From IMG/VR virus record IMGVR_UViG_3300022188_000029, positions 1 through 35,636 of that record: 35,636 nt of DNA. One strand, written 5' to 3'. Shown in pieces: positions 12,801 to 22,400 of the stretch (its first letter is position 1; each line of letters starts with the position of its first letter). The translations under genes were made by a program, and so were the position numbers. The notes under the pieces are model-generated. The model was not told where the DNA came from, ran no database searches, and saw only the letters and a program-made list of their open reading frames with translations. The stretch is from a virus.

Positions 12801-14569
12801 TATATCACCCCCTGATCTATATTTATTTTACTTCTCTTTAATCGTATAACCCAATCTATTTTATCGTCTATAGTAACTGTTTTCTTATAAGTATCATAAC
12901 CCTTTTTCTTAATTGTTAAAGTAAATGGGTTGTAATCTGTTTCAGCAGTAATGCCAGGTAAACTACCGGATTCGTTTTTATAATTATTTGTTTCAATAAC
13001 TGTTTCACTGATAACTCCATTTGTATCTGAATTAAGATAAAGATGATTCTTAAATAATTGTCTTGAATTTTGGAGGTTATCATCTGTACCGAGCTGTCCT
13101 CTATCTACTGTAAAAGTTGAATAACTTCCTGAAACAATTTTAACTATTTCACAGCCTACTTTAGCGTAATCACCGATATTATATCCATCTACTGAGGGTC
13201 TAAAATCATCTAATTCTCCTTGTGACATTGTAGTAATTATTCTACCGGTTTCGATATAGAAAGCATTATTATTATTAATATCTTTTAATTCAACTTTAGC
13301 ACCATCAATATTATTACCCGCTTCATCGGTTATTTTTAAATTGAAGGTATAACACCTTGAAATCTTAGGTCCTCTGCCTACCAAGGTTGCTCCCCAATAC
13401 CAATCCCAGGTATCGGTTTCTGCATCAATAATAACTGAATCGTATTCCCCGGAATTACTGTCACAATATCCTATGTACTGAGCATCTAAAATAATAGGAT
13501 TAACTACATAAATAGCGTGTGCCACTCGTATAGCTTTTGCTCCAGCTTTATTATAAATAACTGGCCTAATAATAGAAGCATCCGTATAACAACTAGCAGA
13601 CCCAACAGATAGTGTGCTTCCTATTAGTGTGTTGACCCACCTTGGGCCATAACCCGCCTCTGATTGTCCGCAAAAACCTACGGTTTGTATAATACTGTTA
13701 TAATTAACTCCCAATGTATAGAAAGAGAAATCTAAAAAACAGTTGTATACTTTAGTTAGTAGACCACTAGAATCGCTGAAGTAAGAAGATAATATTCTGT
13801 TTCCTTTAATAGCACAACCGTCTTTAGTTGATTTATCATCTTCACTTATTAATGTGCCCAACTCTATTTTCGAATTAGCCTTCTTAGCCCAAACCAGTCC
13901 GTCTATTTCAATAAACTTTGAGTTGTCTTTTATTGTTGTAACGTCTGTATCATTAGCAAATCCAATAAAAATATGGCAATTAAAGTAATATGATTGAGTA
14001 CCCATCTTTGATACTACTCCCCAACTACCCACCACGTCTGCGTCATAACAAGCTTCACAGAATTCTTCAACAACAGCACCGGGATTTGAGATTGTAATAC
14101 CACCATCCCGTGCTTGTATCCTTTGTGTTGATTGAGCACCTCCTTCTGTAGGAGTATTTATGGCTGAAATTCTTACCCGCACCCAATCACAATTCTGTCC
14201 ATTTATATTCCAAGTCCTGGGTTTAGTTGTTATGGTATCCCAGTTTACTTCGTTTTCTCCTAGGTTGGTTAAGTTGTTAGTGTCGTCGATGATGTTTGGT
14301 AGTGCCATCCAAGTAGAGTTGTTTGCATAATATTCCCAAGCGAGTGTTTTACTCGTACAGGTGAAAGCTGTTCCAATATAGAAATTAAGCCCTTTAAACC
14401 ATAATCGAGGGCTCTTAAAACCAAAATAAATACAATCATCAACTACAGCATCATCATCAAACAAATCAAAAGCAATGTCGTCTTTAAGATTATCGCTGAA
14501 TACGGTGCCGCCACTGGTTGCTCTATAAATATACTGTATATCGCATAAATTATTATAGGTAATGCTCAT
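12800..14569 (-). CDS. Large tail appendage protein with C-terminal Ig-like domain
   Basis: The 589-residue protein begins with a jelly-roll-like region (about 10-150: FKGLNFYIGTAF, LAWEYYANNSTWMALPN, DWVRVRISAI). A middle part has repeated short strands that look like a parallel beta-helix (residues about 160-400). The end, about 410-575, looks like a carboxypeptidase-regulatory or Ig-like fold: LKITDEAGNNIDGAKVELKD, then FTLTIKKKGYDTYKKTVTID. Such parts occur in phage fibres and baseplate proteins. It lies between the small coiled-coil genes and the next appendage gene and likely works with it. The start has AAAAGGATATAGT upstream. Function is inferred. Confidence 0.6.
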   Translation of the reverse strand: MSITYNNLCDIQYIYRATSGGTVFSDNLKDDIAFDLFDDDAVVDDCIYFGFKSPRLWFKGLNFYIGTAFTCTSKTLAWEYYANNSTWMALPNIIDDTNNLTNLGENEVNWDTITTKPRTWNINGQNCDWVRVRISAINTPTEGGAQSTQRIQARDGGITISNPGAVVEEFCEACYDADVVGSWGVVSKMGTQSYYFNCHIFIGFANDTDVTTIKDNSKFIEIDGLVWAKKANSKIELGTLISEDDKSTKDGCAIKGNRILSSYFSDSSGLLTKVYNCFLDFSFYTLGVNYNSIIQTVGFCGQSEAGYGPRWVNTLIGSTLSVGSASCYTDASIIRPVIYNKAGAKAIRVAHAIYVVNPIILDAQYIGYCDSNSGEYDSVIIDAETDTWDWYWGATLVGRGPKISRCYTFNLKITDEAGNNIDGAKVELKDINNNNAFYIETGRIITTMSQGELDDFRPSVDGYNIGDYAKVGCEIVKIVSGSYSTFTVDRGQLGTDDNLQNSRQLFKNHLYLNSDTNGVISETVIETNNYKNESGSLPGITAETDYNPFTLTIKKKGYDTYKKTVTIDDKIDWVIRLKRSKINIDQGVI

Positions 14570-14570
14570 A

Positions 14571-14678
14571 CTATATCCTTTTAATTACAAAAGTTTTTAT
14601 GTTGTCGAGTATTTTTTGTTTCTTATCTCTCTCTTCAATAGTACTAGAATGATCATGTAGCATTTCATTATGGTGCAT
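14571..14678 (-). CDS. Very small helical protein
   Basis: A 35-residue frame begins at ATG 14678 and ends in TAG at 14571-14573, two bases before the next start codon. It has a histidine-rich start (MHHNEMLHDH) and a charged helix (EERDKKQKILDNIKTF). The ribosome binding site is weak (AAGAAG). The tight junction with the downstream gene, whose own ribosome binding site lies inside this frame, is the main support. Confidence 0.4.
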   Translation of the reverse strand: MHHNEMLHDHSSTIEERDKKQKILDNIKTFVIKRI

Positions 14679-14687
14679 TAAGGCTTC

Positions 14688-14870
14688 TTAGTTATTAGGA
14701 TATTCTTCATCAATACCAATAACAGGGTCTATATTAATTATATGCTCCAGCTCCGTTATTTCCTTTTCTAACTCATTGATACGAATCTCTTGCCTGTTTA
14801 ATTGATACTGATAAACTATATTCTTGTCTTTCGACTTTTCGTAAATAGTTCCATTTAGTTTGATTTCCAC
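14688..14870 (-). CDS. Small coiled-coil protein
   Basis: The 60-residue protein begins at GTG 14870, three bases after the stop of the deacetylase gene, without a clear ribosome binding site, so it is probably translated by coupling. Residues of about 20-45 (YQYQLNRQEIRINELEKEI TELEHIIN) form a coiled coil, and the end is acidic and proline-containing. It is unrecognised. A similar size and position is common for small phage proteins encoded next to fibre genes, where they may be chaperones; this is an inference. Confidence 0.55.
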   Translation of the reverse strand: MEIKLNGTIYEKSKDKNIVYQYQLNRQEIRINELEKEITELEHIINIDPVIGIDEEYPNN

Positions 14871-14873
14871 AAT

Positions 14874-16859
14874 TTATGTTTTAGTATAAAGATTAATAAT
14901 ATCCCAACCTTCGCCGTCATAAACAAATGTTGCTCTTTGATTTTGACCAACAGTTTGGTTAAGCCCCACAGGAGTAATAGTATAAGCCTCACCTATCTGC
15001 CAATCGTTTGAAGTACCTCCAGAAAGGTTTGCGGTTACTGTGTCCACAGTATTTGTTGTTATAATCCCAGAGCTTCCATCAGGTGTATTAGTTAATGTTC
15101 TACCTACGAGCTGTCCATCAGCCCAAGCCTCACTTGAGTCGGTTAGAATAAGTGCCCCATTAGAACCATCATGACTACCCACACTTGTAAATGTTGGATC
15201 AAATGTCAATGTTTCATCAGCATCCGCTTTATTAGTAACTGTTACCTCATAAAAAGGGTCAAAGTCATGTGCAGGATATACATTTCTATCAGTACCACCA
15301 GGATCAAGGATTAAATGTTTCCCATGCCAAAAATAAAAAACCAAACCATTAGATAAAGTTGCGGTATATCCTGAGTCATCTATCTGTTTTGCTCGGGGTT
15401 TAAATTTTTCAGGGTAACAATCAAGTAAATCACGTGCAGTAATTACTTCTGAAAAGTTTTCTTCTATCCAATCCAGAAAAGCTGAAAAATTAGTTGTGTC
15501 TGTTATAGCATGAAATACAAACTGTATTACACCACCTACTTTTTGATCTAAAAAATGTGTGGCCATTGAAGGAATAGTGTGGTCTGGGTCATCTATAGTA
15601 ATTGTTGTTGAAGGATAGAAATTAAACCTCGGGTCCATCATAATACATCCTGATTTTCTGGTCAATTCAGATAAGTATTCATTAGAGGTATACCCTGGAT
15701 TCATAAATAAACCTACATCTTTCGTCAGCCCATAGTGTTTAAAAAACAATTGCTGACCAACAAAATTATATAAGGTATCCGCCTTATTCATAGTGTCAAA
15801 CTCATTATGAGTAACACTATGATTAACAACATTGTGGCCGTTGTCCTGCATATTCTTTATATCCTCAACACTTATGTGTGATACTGAATCATTTAAAATA
15901 TAAAAAGGGCGTGTAATAGCAAAACAACCTTTCCAGTTTTTTCTGTCTAAGAAATTAGCACCTATATTCCAATGCTCATTTGAGCCGTCATCAAAACGCA
16001 GAATAGCAACATTATGTGGTTTTGTACGAATGAAACGAATGTTATCTACATATGCTGTTATCTCCTCAGAATAATCAGATCTTCGATAAAAAATCAAATA
16101 CAACCTATAAAGAGTTGTACTATCAAAAACACCTGCATCTCTAGAGAAAAAGGGGAAATATACTGTTGTTCGAACTTTACCAATATCATGGGTATAATAA
16201 TGCTCTGATGCACTAGTAACTGCACCAGTATCACCATAATACTGGGTTCTTACCCTTTCAATTTGTGAAGATTCAAATTCCATATCAATTAACATTCCTT
16301 GATATTTACTGACATCTAAGGGCCCAAAATCTTTTTTTATATAAGTATAGTCAGCGTTTTCCGTTAATTTAAAACATTCTGTTCCTTCAAAATGTTTAGT
16401 ACTGTCAAGCGAAAGTGATCCAGTTGTTGTCCACTCAGCATAGGAACTACAATCATCCCAAGAATCGACGATAAATTCTCCTGAAAGATTATTCTCAAAA
16501 ATAACCTTCACATTTCGTTTATCACTCAATACGTCAGAAGCATTCCGAACTAATGAGTAGTATTCTTTCTCATGCCCAGGCGGGACATTCACAACATATG
16601 GATTTGCAAATCCATTTTTGAGGGTGCCGTTTGCCGTGCCACAACTATCAATCACACTTTGAATTGTTACTGAATCTTCTACACGTTTAATTTGTGTGGA
16701 AGTATTAACTTTGCTATCTAATGCTGTTTGAGTTGTTGTGCTTATTGGTAATGATCCAGCAATAGCTGTATGAATAGTATTAGCATCACTTACATCAGCA
16801 AATAATAATTTATCAGCCCCAACAGGTGTTGTAGTGCTGTATTCATGGAATACTCCCAT
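14874..16859 (-). CDS. Tail-associated polysaccharide deacetylase (NodB/CE4-like)
   Basis: This 661-residue late protein carries a NodB-type deacetylase domain at about 280-480. RFDDG at 288-292 matches the TFDDG motif (base and metal aspartate), HSVTH at 347-351 supplies the two metal histidines, NPGY at 387-390 matches the third motif, and H450 in VFHAI is the likely acid. An N-terminal fibre-like part (1-55) and a jelly-roll or carbohydrate-binding-like domain (about 130-278, ending YVDNIRFI) precede it. C-terminal beta repeats follow (570-655). Its place among tail fibre genes suggests it removes acetyl groups from a host surface glycan during adsorption. The ribosome binding site is AAGGAGAAATAAATT. 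Confidence 0.8.
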   Translation of the reverse strand: MGVFHEYSTTTPVGADKLLFADVSDANTIHTAIAGSLPISTTTQTALDSKVNTSTQIKRVEDSVTIQSVIDSCGTANGTLKNGFANPYVVNVPPGHEKEYYSLVRNASDVLSDKRNVKVIFENNLSGEFIVDSWDDCSSYAEWTTTGSLSLDSTKHFEGTECFKLTENADYTYIKKDFGPLDVSKYQGMLIDMEFESSQIERVRTQYYGDTGAVTSASEHYYTHDIGKVRTTVYFPFFSRDAGVFDSTTLYRLYLIFYRRSDYSEEITAYVDNIRFIRTKPHNVAILRFDDGSNEHWNIGANFLDRKNWKGCFAITRPFYILNDSVSHISVEDIKNMQDNGHNVVNHSVTHNEFDTMNKADTLYNFVGQQLFFKHYGLTKDVGLFMNPGYTSNEYLSELTRKSGCIMMDPRFNFYPSTTITIDDPDHTIPSMATHFLDQKVGGVIQFVFHAITDTTNFSAFLDWIEENFSEVITARDLLDCYPEKFKPRAKQIDDSGYTATLSNGLVFYFWHGKHLILDPGGTDRNVYPAHDFDPFYEVTVTNKADADETLTFDPTFTSVGSHDGSNGALILTDSSEAWADGQLVGRTLTNTPDGSSGIITTNTVDTVTANLSGGTSNDWQIGEAYTITPVGLNQTVGQNQRATFVYDGEGWDIINLYTKT

Positions 16860-16862
16860 AAT

Positions 16863-17255
16863 TTATTTCTCCTTATTTTTAGGCCATATGATATTCATAG
16901 CTTTATCTTCATCAATTAGAGTTTCTGGTAAGTCTCTTAAAGATTGTCTGTATTTAATTAATTCTGTTTGCTCATCTTTTGTTAATAGTGCGTTGGTATC
17001 TGATAACATTAGGTGGTCGGTTTCCTGTAATCGTTTGTTTCTTTTAGGTCTGACCTCATCCTCAATATAATTACTGATATCGAAATCCCACTTTTTAGTT
17101 TCCTCACTCATTTTATGATAATCGGTTTTGGGGCCGAATACTATAAATTTACCATCAACATGTAAATGCTCTTCTCTCACCCTGTATCCTTTTTCTTTAT
17201 ATATAGATACAAGGTCATCTTTTTCTTTTTGTGTTTTGTATTGTTTTTTTATCAT
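16863..17255 (-). CDS. Phage tail assembly chaperone-like protein
   Basis: The 130-residue protein starts at ATG 17255, with TTGAGGAGTATT before it; an upstream TTG at 17267 is less likely. The C-terminal half has the pattern of the Phage_tail_APC family: RNKRLQETDHLMLSDTNALL, then EQTELIKYRQSLRDLPET, that is R-N-x-x-L-x-x-x-D, D-x-L and YRQ-x-LRDLP. The N-terminal half is charged. Such small proteins are encoded beside tail fibre genes and are thought to help fibre assembly or attachment. Here it lies between the LamG fibre gene and the deacetylase gene, so it may serve either of them. Confidence 0.72.
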   Translation of the reverse strand: MIKKQYKTQKEKDDLVSIYKEKGYRVREEHLHVDGKFIVFGPKTDYHKMSEETKKWDFDISNYIEDEVRPKRNKRLQETDHLMLSDTNALLTKDEQTELIKYRQSLRDLPETLIDEDKAMNIIWPKNKEK

Positions 17256-17267
17256 AATACTCCTCAA

Positions 17268-19355
17268 TTAATCCTGTATTATTCCCGGTGTTAGTGATTG
17301 ATCTGCGTATATTTTAAAATTCATTGCCATGGCTGTAGCATTTGTATAATACTTTTGAATATATAATTGAACTAAATCTCCGGCGGACCAACCGGATATT
17401 GTTTGTGAATAATTGACCCAAGATCCCCATTCTAACCAATGTTCCGTACCTATTGCTGAGCCGTTTCTATAAATTCTACCTTTAGCTCCTTCATGATAAT
17501 CCGTTTGCCCCAAAAAATCAATTCTAAGTGACCCACCTCGTGGTAAATAAATTTCTTTTACCTTTACATACACACGATAGTTAGTACTTATATTTCGTTG
17601 TTGTGCAGCTACAGCAATCATTATATTACCCGATGAATAATCCGTCAAATTATCTGGTTGAATAATCCTACCACCAACAAGAACATCTGACCCATCAAAT
17701 CTAAGATATTTAGTTGGACTCCCCACTGAAAATTTATAAGCACTGCCCGAATAGCCTTGAAAAAACCCCGTGCCGGTCGCATAATTAGTCTGCCCACCCC
17801 GTACAAAACCGCTGGTATCTATTGTTATATTACCAGCCGTGATTGTTCCAAGGTCTGCAAAAATACCTGACAAGTTTACAGCATCTATTTCATTTGATGT
17901 TACTGCGTCAGCATCAATTTGAGTAGTAGTAACACAATTCGCATTTAACTGGGCTGTGTCCACAGTATCAGTCTGTATATTACCACCATCTATTGTTGTT
18001 TGTCCTGTCATCTTCCAAGCAGCTATAGTGCTTGAAGCAACACCACCGACATTTGATGTATCGGCCGCCGTGTTATCTCCTGTTACATCAGCGGGTGCTT
18101 TATTCCCAGCAGGATAAAGATAAAGTGCTTTAATCTCTTCTTCTGTTAAAATTGCACCATAAACTCTTATTTCATCAATAAGACCATAAAAACCACTGTC
18201 AGAACTAACAGAAGTCCATTTTCCTATAACCCAGTCAGTATTGTTTTGTGCTGCAGCGGGCCCTGTCCATTCTGGTGATTGTTTTACACTATTAACATAA
18301 AGTATAAACTCAGTACCATTATGTAATACAACTAAATGATGTAATGCTGACCCAGGAGTTAAAACATTGCCCCAAGTATATGCTACATTACTACCAGCAC
18401 CATCACCAACATGTAACATTATTGCTGAGCCGTTTTGACTTAAAGCGGTACCATAAACATTCCCTGAGAAATAAAAATTACTTACAATACCTCTAATGCC
18501 CTCAATAGTATCACCAGGTTTAACCCACACAGATATAGACATGTTACCATTAATAGCAGTATCACCACAAAGTACATGTTCTTGGTATGTGTTATCAAAG
18601 CTTAAACAATTTCCAACGACTCCAGAAACCCAATTAGCCTCTTCCATACCAACAAGAGTGCCATCATTACTATTAACACTTCTATCATAAGCTGTATCCC
18701 CAGTACCTTCATCAAAATTCCAGTAACCAATTAAATTTTCATCTGTAGGTAAGTTTGGCTTATCTATAATATTATCATAACCAGTGGTGCCACTTTCAAA
18801 AGTAACCGTGGCGTTTATATATAAATCTCCTACTGCATCAAATTCTAATTTAGGGTTAGCATTACCACCAACATAAATCAAATCATTATCTAAATCTATC
18901 CGTATGCCCTCTGACCCTGAAAAATTAGGCGATTGTATCGATCCACTTGCCAAATCACCAAGCTCTGCAGATATTGCCTGTAAATTGTCTGCAGTTACTT
19001 GTTCCGCGATAACTTGTCTCATAAAAATTAGCTCATACAGTGTTGTGCTGGTGCTGTTGGTGAGATATAATCTGCAATACCGTGCGGCTACCATAAGAGG
19101 AAATAATGCAACACTTTTACCTGCTGCAATTGTCCAGTAAGCCGCTGCTGCATCTACCTTATTAGTCGCGGCCAATAAAGTATCATCATCTAGCGTATGA
19201 TCATTTTTCGCCTTGAGAAAGCTCCAGTCATTATCATCATCACCACCGATATCTGAATAAGCAACATAAACATGTGCTGCTCCACTAACATATAATGTTA
19301 ATCTGTCTATCAAATCGCTTATAGAAAAGGAGTATTGTACAAATTTATCAGTCAT
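17268..19355 (-). CDS. Tail fibre protein with LamG/concanavalin-like lectin domain
   Basis: This 695-residue protein starts at ATG 19355 with GGAGGAG upstream. Residues of about 115-140 (VIAEQVTADNLQAISAELGDL) resemble the helical segment after the central fibre of lambda-J-type proteins. Residues of about 205-420 form a LamG/jelly-roll lectin domain: NLIGYWNFDEGTGDTAYDRS, LSFDN, MSISVWVKPGD, LHHLVVLHNGTEFILYVNS and the YGLIDEIRVYGAILTEEEI end. The C-terminal part has ITAGNITIDTSGFVRGGQTN and a GYSGSAYKFSVG motif seen in other phage tail fibres. It likely binds a host surface sugar. It lies next to the I-J fusion, whose fibre it may extend. Confidence 0.75.
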   Translation of the reverse strand: MTDKFVQYSFSISDLIDRLTLYVSGAAHVYVAYSDIGGDDDNDWSFLKAKNDHTLDDDTLLAATNKVDAAAAYWTIAAGKSVALFPLMVAARYCRLYLTNSTSTTLYELIFMRQVIAEQVTADNLQAISAELGDLASGSIQSPNFSGSEGIRIDLDNDLIYVGGNANPKLEFDAVGDLYINATVTFESGTTGYDNIIDKPNLPTDENLIGYWNFDEGTGDTAYDRSVNSNDGTLVGMEEANWVSGVVGNCLSFDNTYQEHVLCGDTAINGNMSISVWVKPGDTIEGIRGIVSNFYFSGNVYGTALSQNGSAIMLHVGDGAGSNVAYTWGNVLTPGSALHHLVVLHNGTEFILYVNSVKQSPEWTGPAAAQNNTDWVIGKWTSVSSDSGFYGLIDEIRVYGAILTEEEIKALYLYPAGNKAPADVTGDNTAADTSNVGGVASSTIAAWKMTGQTTIDGGNIQTDTVDTAQLNANCVTTTQIDADAVTSNEIDAVNLSGIFADLGTITAGNITIDTSGFVRGGQTNYATGTGFFQGYSGSAYKFSVGSPTKYLRFDGSDVLVGGRIIQPDNLTDYSSGNIMIAVAAQQRNISTNYRVYVKVKEIYLPRGGSLRIDFLGQTDYHEGAKGRIYRNGSAIGTEHWLEWGSWVNYSQTISGWSAGDLVQLYIQKYYTNATAMAMNFKIYADQSLTPGIIQD

Positions 19356-19356
19356 T

Positions 19357-19488
19357 TTAAGCTATCTCCTCCTTATTAGGTAATCTGAAATCTAGTTTAG
19401 CACTCTTCTGTTGGTTGTAAATTTTGGCAACCACCTGTAAGTTGTCGGGGTGGTGTAACCCGCATTTTGTACATGTCCTATAATCCAC
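19357..19488 (-). CDS. Small CxxC protein ending in a KLDFRLP motif
   Basis: A 43-residue frame starts at GTG 19488 after AAGGGGGTAATT and stops just before the fibre gene. It has RTCTKCGLHHPDN near the N-terminus, a CxxC zinc-ribbon-like start, and ends KLDFRLPNKEEIA. The end is shared with the small protein at 24683, and the 23 bases at 19377-19399 are identical to 24703-24725. The CxxC start resembles the short zinc ribbon seen before many HNH domains. It may be a tiny zinc protein or a leader that couples translation to the fibre gene. Confidence 0.6.
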   Translation of the reverse strand: MDYRTCTKCGLHHPDNLQVVAKIYNQQKSAKLDFRLPNKEEIA

Positions 19489-19498
19489 AATTACCCCC

Positions 19499-22400
19499 TT
19501 AAGTTACTATATATATGATGCCACCCGAATCTGTTGACCTGTCATAGAGAGTCGCAAGGTCTTCTTGAGTATTCCCGTCGCTATCTGACATAATTATACT
19601 TCCGTTTAATTCTGCCTCAACATCTACGATTCCAAGCTTTAAAGGCGTTTCACTCACTACTGATGATTTTACGCCGGAGCCAAAAACATCATGTGGTAAT
19701 ACTTGTACATAATACAATAAGTCAGTATCCAATTCGGCCACTAAGAATATTAAAGTCTCAGCTCCCACTGTACCGACCTTGGTCGTCGGAGGATCGTTAG
19801 TATCAACGAATATATCAAACTTATCTAAATCATTATCATTTCCAACAATATTACTCCAATCTACTAATACTCCTTTAAAGGTCGCCGATATATTGGGGCT
19901 CATTCCTGTATAATCTGGTATTGGATTACTTGCTACTAATACTGCTCCAACTTCGGAAAGTTTATCATAAACATCTTTTACATAAGCAATAAATTTAATG
20001 CTTCTTGAAGCTATACCATTATCCTCTTCATTGTGATCAAAAATATAAGTATAATTATTCTCGGTTACATTGACTTCTCGTAACAAAACATCACCTTCAA
20101 CGACACCACTACCATCACCAGCAGTGGTAATAATACCTCCAACACTATCGAGAATGTTATCTAAAGTGCTATCTAAAAGGTTGTTTGTTACAGGAGTACC
20201 ACTGGTACTATATATCTTTATAGTATAACACTGAAACCGACCTAAGGTCATATCATTGGCGTCCCATTCAATTTCTATATTTCTCCCATTAAATGTCGAG
20301 CCGCCTCCCAGTACTTGAAGACCGGTTATATCAGGTAAAGGATCTGGGTCTGTTAAAATCTCCCCGGAGCTAGAGACCCACGCCGACTTGTCTGAAACCC
20401 CATTAGCCCTTATTCTCCAATATAATGTACCTGAAGTAACCGGCTCATATGCATAAGATGTTTGTTCTGTTGTTGCTTCATGTTCATACATACCCGATTC
20501 TGTTGTTGTCTGTACTTCATAATTTACTAGTCTAGTATCATCTGAATGAGTCCAACTAAATAACACTCCAAACAGATCATTTTCTCCGTCTACATATGTA
20601 TATCCTTCTGCAGACAAATCGGTTGGTGGGTCTAAAGGCCCGGTTTCAATATTTGTATAATGTTTTTCATCAAAAGTGATACACTGATCTATAGCATCGT
20701 ATTTATTATTATCGTGTAACACCGCCTTAACTTTTATCTCTTCTTCTTTCATATTCATACTAACAATTTTAAATAGTCTCTCATCAAAACTACTTGAGTT
20801 TATTGAAAAGTTACTCCACGCCTGCGGTACATCTCCTGATGCGATAGTTGTTATATCTAATGTATCTGTTGTTGAAGCAGAAGTAGTTATATCTGTTGTT
20901 ACTAATTCGCCGGCCGCGTTTATTAACCTTATAGTATATGTTTTACCAACCTCTAGTTCTATCTCTGCGTCTATAACAATTTGTGTTGTGGTTGCTGACT
21001 TTACTTTCCCGCCCAGTCTTTTTGTAATATAATGAGAATCATTTATAATAACTACTTCGCCAGGTGTAACATTTACTTGATCGAATGAGCAGGTATACTC
21101 TACCATTTCTCCTTGATTAATTTCGGTGTATAAATGCCACTTCCCATACCGTTGTGCTTGGGCCCTGCTAGTACATCCATATGCTGTTATGCTTTTCTTC
21201 TTCAATCCATATCTTTCAATACCATCTTCATCTGCAATAACCTCAACTGCTTTTCTATAAAGATCATCAGGATCATTCCATGTTACACTAATTTCAGTTA
21301 TTTTATTTTCTAAAGCAGTTCCTGAATAATTAAATAATCCATCTTTTACATTGGCGTTAGTAATTACTTGCGTTGGTAATCTATATTTATCTTGTACTAC
21401 TGTAACTTGCCCATCATACCACAATGGTAATGCTCTGAATACAGATGCTATAGTCGCTAGTAATTTCATAGCGTCGACTCTTTTGTTGATAACCATGTTT
21501 ATAGTAAACCGTGGTTCTACTCCACCCTTACCATCATCAACCATCACATCACATATCTGAGCACATGTATATAAATCCCACTTATTAATAGCATCTAAAT
21601 TACAACCATATCTACTGTTATTCAATATATCATAGTATACCCATGCTGGGTTGTTAGTATAACCAACTAAAAAAGTACCATCCCAAACACCGGTGTATGT
21701 TCTAGTTACTGTATCATAGTTTGAAGGGTATTTTATTTTAATACCTTTGACTTCATATAATCTTTTAGGTAATTTCTGCCCAAATTGTGCCGCATCTGCT
21801 GTAAATCCTATTAATGCTGTGTTATAATATGGTAACTTTTCATTTATTAACTCAACATAATCTAGCCAATATATACTATCTGCGTTACTGGTACTAGTCG
21901 ACTCATCCTGTGTTCTGTCTAGTTTTATTTCCCAGGGTCCTGCTCCATAATTACTTAATGGTGGTAACTGATATGTTTTGTAATAAGATGATTTACATCT
22001 ACCATAGATCGAAAAGATCTTATAATGTGTACCATTAATCCATACAGAAAACTCGACTTTCTTTTCCCTTGTTTTTCCTTTCGATGACATATGATATAAA
22101 GACGGTACATGTACTGTAATTTGACACTCGTCAACATCTGTATTAGTAATAGTCTTAACTATAGGCGTTTCAAACACTAATTTAGTATTAAAGCTAACTG
22201 TTGTTGCTGATGAATACGCTGGTAAATATGTTTGGTCAGGTGTACCATACTTTATTATTGTGCTAACACCTTTAAAATTATACCCATAATTATCTTTATA
22301 TTGTGTCTCATTTAAATAAATAGATTTTTCATAATCAGCATTAGCAAAGCCCTCTATCTCACCTTCACTAATTACATCGATTACTTTCATAGTTGCGTTT

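Noticed and set aside
10998-19355. Diversity-generating retroelement target in the fibre genes
   Set aside because: No reverse transcriptase gene and no template repeat near the fibre gene ends were seen.
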